A stretch of DNA of 64,000 bases from Pseudomonas fulva NBRC 16637 = DSM 17717 (lineage in GTDB: Bacteria > Pseudomonadota > Gammaproteobacteria > Pseudomonadales > Pseudomonadaceae), in the NCBI RefSeq assembly GCF_000730565.1, contig NZ_BBIQ01000012.1, positions 94,989-158,988 on the forward strand. Direction: 5' to 3'. Positions 1 through 7,963 of the stretch are shown here, in pieces. How positions within the stretch are numbered: position 1 is the stretch's first letter; each line of letters starts with the position of its first letter. The notes under the pieces are model-generated. The model was not told where the DNA came from, did no database searches, and worked only from the letters and a program-made list of their open reading frames with translations. Position numbers and translations under genes: made by a program.

Positions 1-516
1 CGGCGCATTCTCGAAGATCCGCCGTACTGGAGCTTCTGCTGGGCCAGTGGCCTGGCCATGGCGCGCTACCTGGCCGAGCACCGGGAGTGGGTAGCCGGCA
101 AGCGGGTGCTCGATTTTGGCGCCGGTTCCGGTATCGCCGGCATCGCCGCTGCCCGTGCAGGTGCGCTGGAGGTCGTGGCCTGCGACCTTGATCCGCTGGC
201 CTTGGACGCCTGCCGTGCCAACGCCGCCTTGAACCAGGTGGAACTGGGCTACAGCAGCGACTTTTTTGCCGAGGATGACCGTTTCGACCTGATCCTGGTG
301 GCCGATGTACTCTACGACCGCGCCAACCTGCCGCTGCTCGATACCTTCCTCGACCGGGGCCGACAGGCACTGGTGGCCGACTCTCGCGTACGGGACTTCA
401 GCCACCCGTTGTACCGACCACTTGGGGTGCTCGACGCCTTGACCCTGCCGGACTTGGCCGAGCCGCACGAATTCCGCCGGGTCAGCCTGTACCACGCCAG
501 CCGCGAGCCTTTATAG
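1..516 (+). CDS. class I SAM-dependent methyltransferase, 5' end outside window
   Basis: The frame is open from base 1, so the start lies upstream; an internal ATG at 58 is not the likely start because conserved-looking residues (PPYWSFCWASG) precede it. The visible protein has a Rossmann SAM-binding motif I (VLDFGAGSGIAGIAAA), an acidic motif II (ACDLDP) and a DLILVADVLYD segment typical of small protein or nicotinamide N-methyltransferase-like enzymes of the ETFB-lysine/L11 methylase group. The substrate cannot be told from sequence. It lies 31 bp upstream of the thioredoxin-like gene on the same strand, so the two may be co-transcribed. Confidence 0.85.
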   Translation, partial: RRILEDPPYWSFCWASGLAMARYLAEHREWVAGKRVLDFGAGSGIAGIAAARAGALEVVACDLDPLALDACRANAALNQVELGYSSDFFAEDDRFDLILVADVLYDRANLPLLDTFLDRGRQALVADSRVRDFSHPLYRPLGVLDALTLPDLAEPHEFRRVSLYHASREPL

Positions 517-547
517 TGGTGCCATTCACGGATTTGCGAGAGTCGCG

Positions 548-1420
548 ATGACCCAGGACACCCCCTATATCTTCGATGCCACCGATGCCACCTTCCAGCA
601 GCTGGTGATCGAGAATTCATTCCACAAGCCAGTGCTGGTCGATTTCTGGGCCGAATGGTGCGCGCCTTGCAAAGCGCTGATGCCGCTTCTGGCAAAAATT
701 GCCGAGGAGTACCAGGGCGAACTGCTGCTGGCCAAGATCAACTGCGACGTCGAGCAACAGGTCGTGGCGCAATTCGGCATCCGCAGTCTGCCAACCGTGG
801 TGCTGTTCAAGGATGGCCAGCCGGTCGACGGTTTTGCCGGTGCTCAGCCGGAATCGGCGATCCGCACCATGCTCGAGCCACATGTGCAACTGCCGGCGCC
901 ACCCACCGCCTCGCCGCTGGAACAGGCTCAGGCGCTGTTCGCCGAAAGCCGTTTTGGCGAAGCCGAAGCGGTGCTGCAGCAATTGCTTGCAGAAGACAAT
1001 AGCAACGCCGAAGGCCTGATCCTGTACGCCCGCTGCCTGGCCGAGCGCGGTGAGCTGGGCGAGGCCCAGGTGGTGCTAGACGCGGTCAAGACCGAGGACC
1101 ATAAGGCCGCCCTGGCCGGCGCCAAGGCGCAACTGACTTTCCTGCGCCAGGCCGCCAGCCTGCCGGAGGTTGCAGACCTGAAAAGCCGTCTGGCACAGAA
1201 CCCACAAGATGACGAGGCCACGTACCAACTGTGCATCCAGCAGCTGGCACGCCAGCAGTACGAGCCCGCGCTTGAAAGCCTGCTCAAGTTGTTCCAGCGC
1301 AATCGCGGTTACGAAAATGGGCTACCGCACAAGGCATTGCTGCAGGTGTTCGAGTTGCTCGGCAGTGCCCATCCGCTGGTGGGTACGTATCGCCGTAAGC
1401 TGTTCGCTGCGATGTACTGA
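548..1420 (+). CDS. cnoX: CnoX/YbbN-type thioredoxin-domain co-chaperone
   Basis: The 290-residue protein has an N-terminal thioredoxin fold (about residues 10-115) with a full WCAPCK active site (Cys38, Cys41) and the cis-proline motif SLPTV, followed by a helical TPR-like region (about 125-285) with repeated LAEDNSNAEG/ARCLAERGE-type helices. This architecture is that of YbbN/CnoX, a cytoplasmic holdase that passes clients to GroEL and DnaK and can form mixed disulfides. E. coli CnoX has lost the first active-site cysteine, whereas here both are present, so oxidoreductase activity is plausible. The gene follows the methyltransferase after 31 bp. The symbol rests on domain order, not a search. 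Confidence 0.85.
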   Translation: MTQDTPYIFDATDATFQQLVIENSFHKPVLVDFWAEWCAPCKALMPLLAKIAEEYQGELLLAKINCDVEQQVVAQFGIRSLPTVVLFKDGQPVDGFAGAQPESAIRTMLEPHVQLPAPPTASPLEQAQALFAESRFGEAEAVLQQLLAEDNSNAEGLILYARCLAERGELGEAQVVLDAVKTEDHKAALAGAKAQLTFLRQAASLPEVADLKSRLAQNPQDDEATYQLCIQQLARQQYEPALESLLKLFQRNRGYENGLPHKALLQVFELLGSAHPLVGTYRRKLFAAMY

Positions 1421-1607
1421 CGCTTAGCAGGCGTGAAAGGCACGAGTGAGGCACGCCGCCTTGCTCATGCCCGCCGAGGGCTAAGAATGGCTGGAGGCTG
1501 ATGAGGGCTACAGCTTGACGATGACTGCACAGCACCCGTTGCCTGGGCTGTTCATCCATGACCCGCGAGCCGGCCATAGGTACACCTGTCACGCCTTTGA
1601 AGGTCAT

Positions 1608-1967
1608 CTACGCCTTTTCGTCGGTCTGCCATACATACACCGGCGTTTCGCCCTCACTGAACACCCGTACCTGCCCATGGTGCCGCAACCGCACCAGCAA
1701 CCGCTTGGCTGCGCTAAAGTCCCCCGTGACGCCCTGCAGTTGCTCAAGCAGCTCTGGCCCCTCCATACGGCCAGCCGTGCGCAACAACTCGCAGGCTACC
1801 CGCCATGGCCCGTCATCCTTCGTCGCTGCGGGAGGCATCGCGGCAGCTGGCTGGGGTGTCGAAGCGGGGAGTTGTTCGGTTGGCCGCGCCAACTGCGCCC
1901 ATTCCTGGGGATCAAGCTCAATGGTCAAGTCCACCGGCCACTCACCGATCGTTCCACGAATTCTCAC
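1608..1967 (-). CDS. hypothetical protein, 119 aa
   Basis: I do not recognise this gene. It starts at a GTG (1965-1967) with an AGGA about eight bases upstream and ends at TAG. The N-terminal 27 residues (IRGTIGEWPVDLTIELDPQEW) look like one short beta-hairpin unit, then a Pro/Ala/Thr-rich linker (about 30-50), then a C-terminal stretch (about 52-115) with three predicted helices and a terminal beta pair (QVRVFSEGETPVYVWQ) that could be a small winged helix. It has no signal peptide. It is convergent with cnoX and divergent from the zinc operon. Codon use looks like the neighbours, which argues for a real gene. Confidence 0.65.
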   Translation of the reverse strand: MRIRGTIGEWPVDLTIELDPQEWAQLARPTEQLPASTPQPAAAMPPAATKDDGPWRVACELLRTAGRMEGPELLEQLQGVTGDFSAAKRLLVRLRHHGQVRVFSEGETPVYVWQTDEKA

Positions 1968-2050
1968 TGTAGGTCCTCACTCAAGTCATTGTCGCCATGC
2001 TACCGCAACATGAAACCTGAGCCACGAGGCTGGCGGCCCGCCAAACAATC

Positions 2051-2063
2051 GTTATAACATAAC
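2051..2063 (+). promoter_or_regulatory. Zur box in front of the zinc ABC operon
   Basis: GTTATAACATAAC is an almost perfect inverted repeat (GTTAT/ATAAC arms) and matches the core of the gamma-proteobacterial Zur operator (GTTATA-TATAAC type). It lies 31 bp before the start codon at 2095 and overlaps a TATAAC that could act as a -10 element, so zinc-loaded Zur bound here would block transcription. Confidence 0.75.
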
Positions 2064-2094
2064 CACTTCTATTGACCTGCTCCTGGAGTCATCC

Positions 2095-2673
2095 ATGCGT
2101 CGTCTGCTGCTAGCCCTGCCCTTCGCCTGCTTGCCCCTGGCCATGATGGCCCATGCCCACGATGAACATGAGCATGATCACGGCCATGGCACGCTTGCCG
2201 CCCATGAGCATGGTGTGGCCAAGCTCAATGCCGTGCTCGACGGCAAAACCCTAGAGCTTGAGCTGGACAGCCCGGCGATGAACCTGGTCGGCTTCGAGCA
2301 CATGGCCAGCAGCGATGCCGACAAGGCCAAGGTAGCCGCCGTGCGTCAGCAATTGGAACAGCCCCTGAAGTTGTTCGCCCTGACGGCGGCCGCTGGTTGC
2401 ACGCCAGACCAGCAAGAACTGCAAAGCCCACTGTTCGGGGATGCGGCCAAGGCTGACGACGATGGCGACGAGCACGAGAAAGGCCACGTCCACAGCGACA
2501 TCAACGCCCATTACCAATTCACCTGCGCAGCGCCCGAAAAGCTCACCCAGATCGACCTGTCGCCGCTGTTCAAGGCCTTCCCCGCCACGCAGAAAATCAA
2601 TGTGCAATTGATCGGCCCGAACGGCCAGAAGGGAGTGGAAACCGCGCCAACCAAGGCCGTGGTCACACTCTGA
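2095..2673 (+). CDS. His-rich periplasmic zinc-binding protein, DUF2796/ZrgA family
   Basis: The 192-residue protein begins with a cleavable signal peptide (about residues 1-22, ending AHA) and then a dense His/Asp/Glu stretch (HDEHEHDHGHG, AAHEHG), with a second His/acidic patch near residues 120-140 (DDDGDEHEKGHVHSD). These are typical metal-chelating segments of the DUF2796 family, whose Vibrio member ZrgA feeds zinc to an ABC importer. It is first in a four-gene operon and its stop codon directly abuts the ATPase start. The Zur box at 2051-2063 supports a zinc role. In P. aeruginosa the PA4063-PA4066 cluster, as I recall it, has the same order and is strongly induced by zinc shortage. Confidence 0.85.
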   Translation: MRRLLLALPFACLPLAMMAHAHDEHEHDHGHGTLAAHEHGVAKLNAVLDGKTLELELDSPAMNLVGFEHMASSDADKAKVAAVRQQLEQPLKLFALTAAAGCTPDQQELQSPLFGDAAKADDDGDEHEKGHVHSDINAHYQFTCAAPEKLTQIDLSPLFKAFPATQKINVQLIGPNGQKGVETAPTKAVVTL

Positions 2674-3384
2674 ATGAACCAGCCGCTGATCCACCTGCAA
2701 GGCGTGGAGTTCGCCTGGCCGGGGCAACCGCCGTTGCTGGATATCCCCGCCTTTGACCTGCAAGCCGGTGAAGCCGTGTTTCTCAAGGGCCCCAGCGGCA
2801 GTGGCAAGACCACCCTGCTGGGCTTGCTCGGCGGGGTCAACCGGCCAGCCCGTGGGCGAATCCAACTGCTTGGGCAGGACCTGGCCTTACTCGGCCAAGG
2901 TGCCCGTGACCGTTTCCGTGTGGACCACACCGGATACATCTTCCAGCAATTCAACCTGCTGCCGTTTCTCTCGGTACGGGAAAATGTCGAGCTGCCCTGT
3001 CGTTTCTCCCGCAGCCGCGCCCAGCGTGCCATCGAGCGCCACGGTAGCGTCGACCAGGCCGCCAGCGAATTGCTCGCCCATCTGGGCCTGGGCGATAGGC
3101 AGTTGCTGGCGCGGCGAGCCGACAGCCTGTCGATCGGCCAGCAGCAACGCGTCGCCGCCGCCCGCGCTTTGATCGGCCAGCCCGAGCTGGTGATCGCCGA
3201 TGAGCCCACATCAGCGCTGGATGCCGATACCCGCGAAGCGTTCATCGCCTTGCTGTTCAACGAATGCCGCGCAGCAGGCTCAAGCTTGCTGTTCGTCAGT
3301 CATGACCAAAGCCTGGCCCCGCTGTTCGACCGTCACCTGTCCCTGGCCGAGCTCAATCGCGCCGCTAAACCCCGGGAGGCATGA
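2674..3384 (+). CDS. ABC transporter ATP-binding protein of the zinc operon
   Basis: This 236-residue ATPase has Walker A GPSGSGKTT (residues 39-47), a Q-loop (YIFQQFNLLPFLSV), a signature motif SLSIGQQQR in which the usual second Gly is Ile, Walker B LVIADEPTSALD, and the H-loop LFVSHD. It belongs to the LolD/MacB-like group that pairs with FtsX-type permeases. It starts at the base after the stop of the His-rich protein and overlaps the permease start by 4 bp (ATGA), which indicates translational coupling. It probably energises the permease for zinc import or release of zinc from the periplasmic carrier; the direction of transport cannot be read from the sequence. Confidence 0.88.
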   Translation: MNQPLIHLQGVEFAWPGQPPLLDIPAFDLQAGEAVFLKGPSGSGKTTLLGLLGGVNRPARGRIQLLGQDLALLGQGARDRFRVDHTGYIFQQFNLLPFLSVRENVELPCRFSRSRAQRAIERHGSVDQAASELLAHLGLGDRQLLARRADSLSIGQQQRVAAARALIGQPELVIADEPTSALDADTREAFIALLFNECRAAGSSLLFVSHDQSLAPLFDRHLSLAELNRAAKPREA

Positions 3385-4649
3385 TGTACCTGCTTCGTCT
3401 TGCCTTGGCCAGCCTGGCCAACCGCCGCTTCACCGCCTTTCTCACCGCGTTCGCCATCGCCTTGTCGGTGTGCCTGCTGCTGGCCGTCGAGCGGGTGCGC
3501 ACCGAAGCCCGCGCCAGCTTTGCCAGCACCATCAGTGGTACTGACCTGATTGTGGGGGCGCGTTCAGGCTCGGTGAACCTGTTGCTGTACTCGGTGTTTC
3601 GCATCGGCAATGCCACCAACAACATCCGCTGGGACAGCTACCAGCACTACGCCCAGGACCCACGGGTGAAGTGGGCGATCCCCATCTCCTTGGGCGACTC
3701 GCACCGCGGCTACCGGGTGATGGGCACCACCGGCGCCTATTTCGACCACTATCAGTACGGGCGCAAGCAGCACCTGACGTTGCGCCAGGGTCGGGAATTT
3801 GCCGACGATCCTTTCGAGGTGGTACTGGGTGCAGAGGTTGCCGATGCCTTGCACTACAAGCTGGGCGACAAACTGGTGCTGGCCCATGGCGTGGCGGCGA
3901 TCAGCCTGGTCAAGCACGACGACAAACCCTTTACCGTGGTCGGTGTACTCAAGCGCACCGGCACGCCGGTTGACCGCACCTTGCACATCAGCCTGGCCGG
4001 CATGGAGGCCATCCATATCGACTGGCACAACGGCGTGCCGGCCCGAGGTGCGGGACGCATCAGTGCAGAACAGGCGCGTGGCATGGACCTGCAACCCGCT
4101 GCGATCACGGCGTTCATGTTGGGTTTGAACAACAAGATCGCCACCTTCAGCCTGCAGCGCGAAATCAATGAGTACCGGAACGAGCCGCTGTTGGCGATTT
4201 TGCCAGGGGTGGCGTTGCAGGAGTTGTGGAGCCTGATGGGCACTGCCGAACAGGCCCTGTTCGTGGTGTCGCTGTTCGTCGTGCTCACTGGCCTGATTGG
4301 CATGCTCACGGCGATTCTCACCAGCCTGAACGAGCGCCGCCGGGAAATGGCGATCCTGCGCTCGGTCGGTGCACGGCCATGGCACATCGCCGGGCTGCTG
4401 GTGCTTGAGGCCCTGGCACTGGCGACTGCCGGAATCGTTGCCGGGCTTGGCCTGCTGTACGCCGGTATCGCCCTGGCCCAGGGTTACGTGCAGGCCAACT
4501 ATGGCTTGTACCTGCCACTGGCCTGGCCCAGCACGCATGAATGGTCGTTGCTGGCTATCATCCTTGGCGCAGCGCTGTTGATGGGCAGCGTTCCGGCATG
4601 GCGAGCCTATCGACAGTCGTTGGCAGATGGCTTGTCGATCCACCTTTGA
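3381..4649 (+). CDS. FtsX/MacB-like ABC permease of the zinc operon
   Basis: The 422-residue membrane protein has one N-terminal transmembrane helix (about 16-36), a large periplasmic domain (about 40-280, MacB_PCD type) and three C-terminal helices (about 285-310, 340-370, 390-412). The cytoplasmic loop RRREMAILRSVGARPWHI is the FtsX coupling helix that contacts the ATPase. Its start overlaps the ATPase stop by 4 bp. Such four-helix permeases often perform mechanotransmission instead of classic transport, so zinc transfer across the inner membrane by this pair remains an inference from the Zur box and the His-rich partner. Confidence 0.86.
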   Translation: MMYLLRLALASLANRRFTAFLTAFAIALSVCLLLAVERVRTEARASFASTISGTDLIVGARSGSVNLLLYSVFRIGNATNNIRWDSYQHYAQDPRVKWAIPISLGDSHRGYRVMGTTGAYFDHYQYGRKQHLTLRQGREFADDPFEVVLGAEVADALHYKLGDKLVLAHGVAAISLVKHDDKPFTVVGVLKRTGTPVDRTLHISLAGMEAIHIDWHNGVPARGAGRISAEQARGMDLQPAAITAFMLGLNNKIATFSLQREINEYRNEPLLAILPGVALQELWSLMGTAEQALFVVSLFVVLTGLIGMLTAILTSLNERRREMAILRSVGARPWHIAGLLVLEALALATAGIVAGLGLLYAGIALAQGYVQANYGLYLPLAWPSTHEWSLLAIILGAALLMGSVPAWRAYRQSLADGLSIHL

Positions 4650-4655
4650 GAGCCT

Positions 4656-5270
4656 GTGATGATGCGATTTCTCACCACCTGCTTCGTGGCTCGCGACGCG
4701 CTAGCAAGCGCATGGACTGGCCGTTTTGGCGCCGGCCTGTCAATCAGCAGCCCCGCCCGGCGCCTGCTGTGTTCGCTGCTCGTGATGCTCGCGGTGCCTG
4801 CGTGGGCATCGCAGCCCCGGGAGCTCGACTGGCCCGCCCTGATCCCCGAGGGCGCACCGGTCGTCGCACCGCAACTGGCACCCCTGCATGACATGTCGCA
4901 GCTCAGCGATGCGCTGTCTGCCGAGTCCGCCCCAGCCGCGCGCCAGCAGGCGCCCGCTGCACCGGTGGTGAACAGCCTCGATGGCCAGCAGATCAAGCTG
5001 CCGGGCTACATCGTGCCGCTGGAAGTCAATGAGCAAGGCCGCACCACCGAATTTCTGCTGGTGCCGTACTACGGCGCGTGCATCCATGTGCCCCCGCCCC
5101 CGTCGAACCAGATTGTGCACATCGTCAGTGAAATGGGCGTACGGGTAGAGGATCTGTACCAGCCCTATTGGATAGAGGGCACGATGCACGTCAAACCTTC
5201 GAGCAGCGAACTGGCTGAGGCGGGTTACCAGATGGAAGCCGAGAAGATCTACGCCTACGAACTCAGATGA
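4656..5270 (+). CDS. DUF3299 secreted protein, last gene of the zinc operon
   Basis: The C-terminal half (about 105-204) carries the DUF3299 features: LPGYIVPLEVN, FLLVPYYGACIHVPPPPSNQIVH and a closing METEKIYAYEL-like end, with one Cys and two His that may bind metal. A hydrophobic signal (RRLLCSLLVMLAVPAWA) sits at residues 34-51, preceded by an unusual 33-residue N-terminus. The frame offers GTG 4656, ATG 4659 and ATG 4662; no ATG lies close to the signal, so the true start is uncertain. It follows the permease stop by 6 bp. Family members occur next to this ABC system; the biochemical function is unknown. Confidence 0.78.
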   Translation: MMMRFLTTCFVARDALASAWTGRFGAGLSISSPARRLLCSLLVMLAVPAWASQPRELDWPALIPEGAPVVAPQLAPLHDMSQLSDALSAESAPAARQQAPAAPVVNSLDGQQIKLPGYIVPLEVNEQGRTTEFLLVPYYGACIHVPPPPSNQIVHIVSEMGVRVEDLYQPYWIEGTMHVKPSSSELAEAGYQMEAEKIYAYELR

Positions 5271-5299
5271 GCCTTCCGAAGGCCGGTGCAGACGCTTCG

Positions 5300-5313
5300 T
5301 TGAGCTGGGTCAA
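5300..5313 (+). promoter_or_regulatory. possible ANR/FNR box upstream of ompW
   Basis: TTGAGCTGGGTCAA matches 8 of 10 fixed positions of the TTGAT-N4-ATCAA operator and lies 65 bp before the ompW start. OmpW-family genes (oprG) are oxygen-regulated by ANR in P. aeruginosa, which makes the match plausible. Confidence 0.4.
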
Positions 5314-5378
5314 ACTTTCTGTTTAATCGCATCCGTACCATTGGACTACACGATTATCAACGTCCTTTGGGAGCTTCC

Positions 5379-6062
5379 ATGAACAAGTCCTTGCTCGGTG
5401 CCTCACTCGTGGCCCTGGCACTCGCCGCCCCGGCTGCGCACGCGTATCAGCCTGGTGATTTCATCGTACGTGCAGGCGCCATCACCACTGCGCCCAACGA
5501 GAGCAGCAGCGACCTGAAGTTCGACGGCAACAAGGTGGCAGGCACCAAGGCGACCCTGGACAGCGATACCCAGCTGGGTCTGGCATTCGCCTACATGCTC
5601 ACCGACCACGTTGGCCTGGAACTGCTGGCAGCCACGCCGTTCAAGCACACGGTAGGCGTGAAAGGGCTGGGCGGCGGGCTGGATGGCAAGCTGGCCGACA
5701 TCAAGCAGCTGCCGCCGACCCTTTCGTTGCAGTACTACCCGATGGAGGCGTCGTCGAAGTTCCAACCTTATGCGGGCGTGGGCATCAACTACACCTTGTT
5801 CTTCGATGAAGACCTGAGCAGCAACCGCAAGCAGCAAGGGTTCAGCAATCTGAAACTGCAGGATTCGGTCGGGTTCGCCGGCCAGCTGGGCATGGATTAC
5901 ATGATCACCGACAACCTGCTGGTCAACGCCGCCGTCTGGTACGTGGACATCGACACCAAGGCCAGCGTGAACGGCCCGAGCGCCTTGGGTTATAGCAAGA
6001 CCAAGGTCGACGTGGACGTTGACCCTTGGGTCTACATGGTCGGCCTGGGCTACAAGTTCTGA
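5379..6062 (+). CDS. ompW: OmpW-family outer membrane protein
   Basis: The 227-residue protein has a signal peptide (MNKSLLGASLVALALAAPAAHA), alternating hydrophobic beta-strands and a terminal aromatic residue (VGLGYKF), as expected for an eight-stranded OmpW/OprG barrel in the outer membrane. Family members pass small hydrophobic molecules into the periplasm or outer membrane. The ATG at 5379 is preferred over an in-frame TTG at 5367 because GGGAG (5369-5373) lies at ribosome-binding distance and the signal peptide starts there. It is a single gene, with a strong terminator following directly, and is likely controlled separately from the zinc operon. Confidence 0.92.
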   Translation: MNKSLLGASLVALALAAPAAHAYQPGDFIVRAGAITTAPNESSSDLKFDGNKVAGTKATLDSDTQLGLAFAYMLTDHVGLELLAATPFKHTVGVKGLGGGLDGKLADIKQLPPTLSLQYYPMEASSKFQPYAGVGINYTLFFDEDLSSNRKQQGFSNLKLQDSVGFAGQLGMDYMITDNLLVNAAVWYVDIDTKASVNGPSALGYSKTKVDVDVDPWVYMVGLGYKF

Positions 6063-6082
6063 TCGACCGCTGCAAAACGCAC

Positions 6083-6107
6083 GGGGCGGCCAAGGCCGCC
6101 CCTTTTT
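6083..6107 (+). terminator. rho-independent terminator of ompW
   Basis: GGGGCGGCC (6083-6091) pairs with GGCCGCCCC (6094-6102) around a two-base AA gap and is followed by TTTTT. It begins 20 bp after the ompW stop. Confidence 0.9.
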
Positions 6108-6150
6108 CGTTACCGTCTTGCTGAACGCCCAATAGAGCGCCCCTCGATTG

Positions 6151-7086
6151 CTAACGGAGCTTGCCCAGCAACCGGGCCAGCCCCTCCGCCATCGAGGTGG
6201 CCCGCTGGAAGTCGAAACGAGCCAGCAACCGCCTGTTGTCCGCACGCGAATGGCGGATGTCGCCCGACCGCGGCGTGGTGTAGCTGACTGCTGGCAAGCT
6301 GCCCACCACCTGCTGGAGCGCAGCGAGCATCTGGTTCAGCGACGTGGCCTGGTTGAGACCGATGTTCACGGCCCCTTCCTCGACCTGCGCTTGTTCGAGC
6401 GCCTGGACCATGACCTGCACCAGGTCACCTACATACAGGAAATCCCGCGTCTGCTCGCCGTCACCGAACACGGTGATTGGCTGGCCTTGCACTGCACGCT
6501 CGCTGAAGATGCTGATGACGCCCGAATAAGGCGAGGAAGGATCCTGCCGCGGCCCGAAGATATTGAAGAACCGGAAGATTACAGGCTCAAGGCCATGCTG
6601 GCGTCGATAGAACTCCAGGTACTGCTCGCTGGCCAGCTTGTCCACGGCATACGGTGTCAGCGGCGCCTTGGGTGTGTCTTCGGCGATGGACTGGCCTTCA
6701 CCGTTATTGCCGTAGACCGCTGCACTGGACGCGAACAACACGCGGCGCACCCCGTGAACACGCATGGCTTCGCACACGTTGAGCGTGCCGATGAAATTGC
6801 TCTGGTGCGTGCGCACCGGGTCGTCGACCGAAGCCTGCACCGAGGCCACCGCAGCCAGGTGCACCACGGCCTGGCAGCCCGCCGCAGCGCGCTGGACCAG
6901 CTCGGCGTCGGCAACGTCCCCCTCGACAAGCTCAAGCAGGGGGTGGTCCAGTTGCAGGTTGTCGCGCTTGCCCGTGGAGAGGTCGTCGACGATGCGCACG
7001 GCGTAGCCACGCGCCAGCAAGGCGTCACTCAGGTGGGAGCCGATGAAGCCGGCACCGCCGGTGATCAGGATGGGGGCATCAGCCAT
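6151..7086 (-). CDS. NAD-dependent epimerase/dehydratase, UDP-glucose 4-epimerase-like
   Basis: The 311-residue protein is an extended short-chain dehydrogenase: NAD-binding motif GGAGFIGSHL at residues 9-18, SSAAVYG with the catalytic Ser/Thr region, and the YAVDK (Tyr-x3-Lys) catalytic pair, then RFFNIFGPRQDP as in GalE/WbpP-type UDP-sugar epimerases. It likely interconverts UDP-sugars for surface polysaccharide. The start MADAPILITGG at 7086 is chosen over an upstream in-frame ATG at 7221 because the latter would add 45 residues without family features and overlap the preceding gene heavily. It overlaps the upstream reductase-like gene by 8 bp, so the two are co-translated. Confidence 0.88.
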   Translation of the reverse strand: MADAPILITGGAGFIGSHLSDALLARGYAVRIVDDLSTGKRDNLQLDHPLLELVEGDVADAELVQRAAAGCQAVVHLAAVASVQASVDDPVRTHQSNFIGTLNVCEAMRVHGVRRVLFASSAAVYGNNGEGQSIAEDTPKAPLTPYAVDKLASEQYLEFYRRQHGLEPVIFRFFNIFGPRQDPSSPYSGVISIFSERAVQGQPITVFGDGEQTRDFLYVGDLVQVMVQALEQAQVEEGAVNIGLNQATSLNQMLAALQQVVGSLPAVSYTTPRSGDIRHSRADNRRLLARFDFQRATSMAEGLARLLGKLR

Positions 7087-7963
7087 GGCGATAGAACCGG
7101 TCCAGAAGAGGCGGCAAGCCTGCACGCCAGGCACGGGGCTTGATACCGAAGGTATGAAGGATTTTCTTGCAGGCCAGCACGGCGTTCTGCGGCTCTTCGC
7201 TGGCATCCGGGCGCGCGGCATGAGCCTGCGGCGTTGGCGTCTGTACCGCGAGCTGACGATGCTGGCCGGCCTCGGCGAGAATCGCCTGGCCTAGCGCCAC
7301 GGGGGTGGTCGCTTCGTTCCCGGCGTAGTGGTAGGTCCCCCACAGCGGCGAATTGCAGTCCAGCTGCTTGAGCACCGAGAGAATGACCCTGGCCGCATCG
7401 TCGACGGGTGTCGGGTTGCCACGGCGATCATCGGCCAGCAGCAATTCCTGGGGGAGCTCGGCGCGCGTCAGGAAACGGCCAAGCAGGCCATCGATGCTTT
7501 CGTCCAGCACCCAACCGAAGCGCAACAGCACATGTTGCGGGCAGGCCGCACGCACGCTTTGTTCGATACGCCAGAGGGCCTGCCCACGCAGGCCAAGCGG
7601 CAATGGCTCGTCCTTCTCGCTGTAGGCGGTGGCACGCGAGCCATCGAACACACGGTAGCTCGAGGGCTGGACCAGTGTGATCTGGTGGTGCTGGCACAAC
7701 TCTGCCAACCGCTCCACCGCGCGCTCCTGAAGCGCCAGACGCTGCTCGCTGACCGACTCGGCCTGGAACCAGTCGAAGTAATACGCCAGGTTGACCACGG
7801 CGTCGGGGCGATGATCGTCGAGCAACTGGGTGAGGCTGGCAGGCGCCCAGCCCTCCTCTGGAGGGCGCGGCGCCATGAAAGCGATGTCCTCCTCGGCCCC
7901 AAGACGAATCAGCGCTTGCCCGAGGGCATTGCCACCACCCAACAGCATTAGGCGCATACGCAT
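7079..7963 (-). CDS. RmlD-like NAD-dependent epimerase/reductase with altered active site
   Basis: The roughly 294-residue protein resembles dTDP-4-dehydrorhamnose reductases: a nucleotide-binding LLGGGNALG near the N-terminus, PDAVVNLAYYFDWFQAE in the place of the RmlD VN-A segment, SSYRVFDGSRATAYSEKDEPLPL matching the YVFDG/Y-E-D-P region in shorter pieces, and GNPTPVDDAARVI near the C-terminus. The region that normally carries YG-x2-K reads LRGQALWRIEQ, so the catalytic Tyr and Lys are not visible. The start at 7963 (or ATG 7957) fits the Rossmann fold; an upstream ATG at 8095 adds an unrelated extension. Enzymatic activity is doubtful; a structural or regulatory role is possible. Confidence 0.75.
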   Translation of the reverse strand: MRMRLMLLGGGNALGQALIRLGAEEDIAFMAPRPPEEGWAPASLTQLLDDHRPDAVVNLAYYFDWFQAESVSEQRLALQERAVERLAELCQHHQITLVQPSSYRVFDGSRATAYSEKDEPLPLGLRGQALWRIEQSVRAACPQHVLLRFGWVLDESIDGLLGRFLTRAELPQELLLADDRRGNPTPVDDAARVILSVLKQLDCNSPLWGTYHYAGNEATTPVALGQAILAEAGQHRQLAVQTPTPQAHAARPDASEEPQNAVLACKKILHTFGIKPRAWRAGLPPLLDRFYRHG

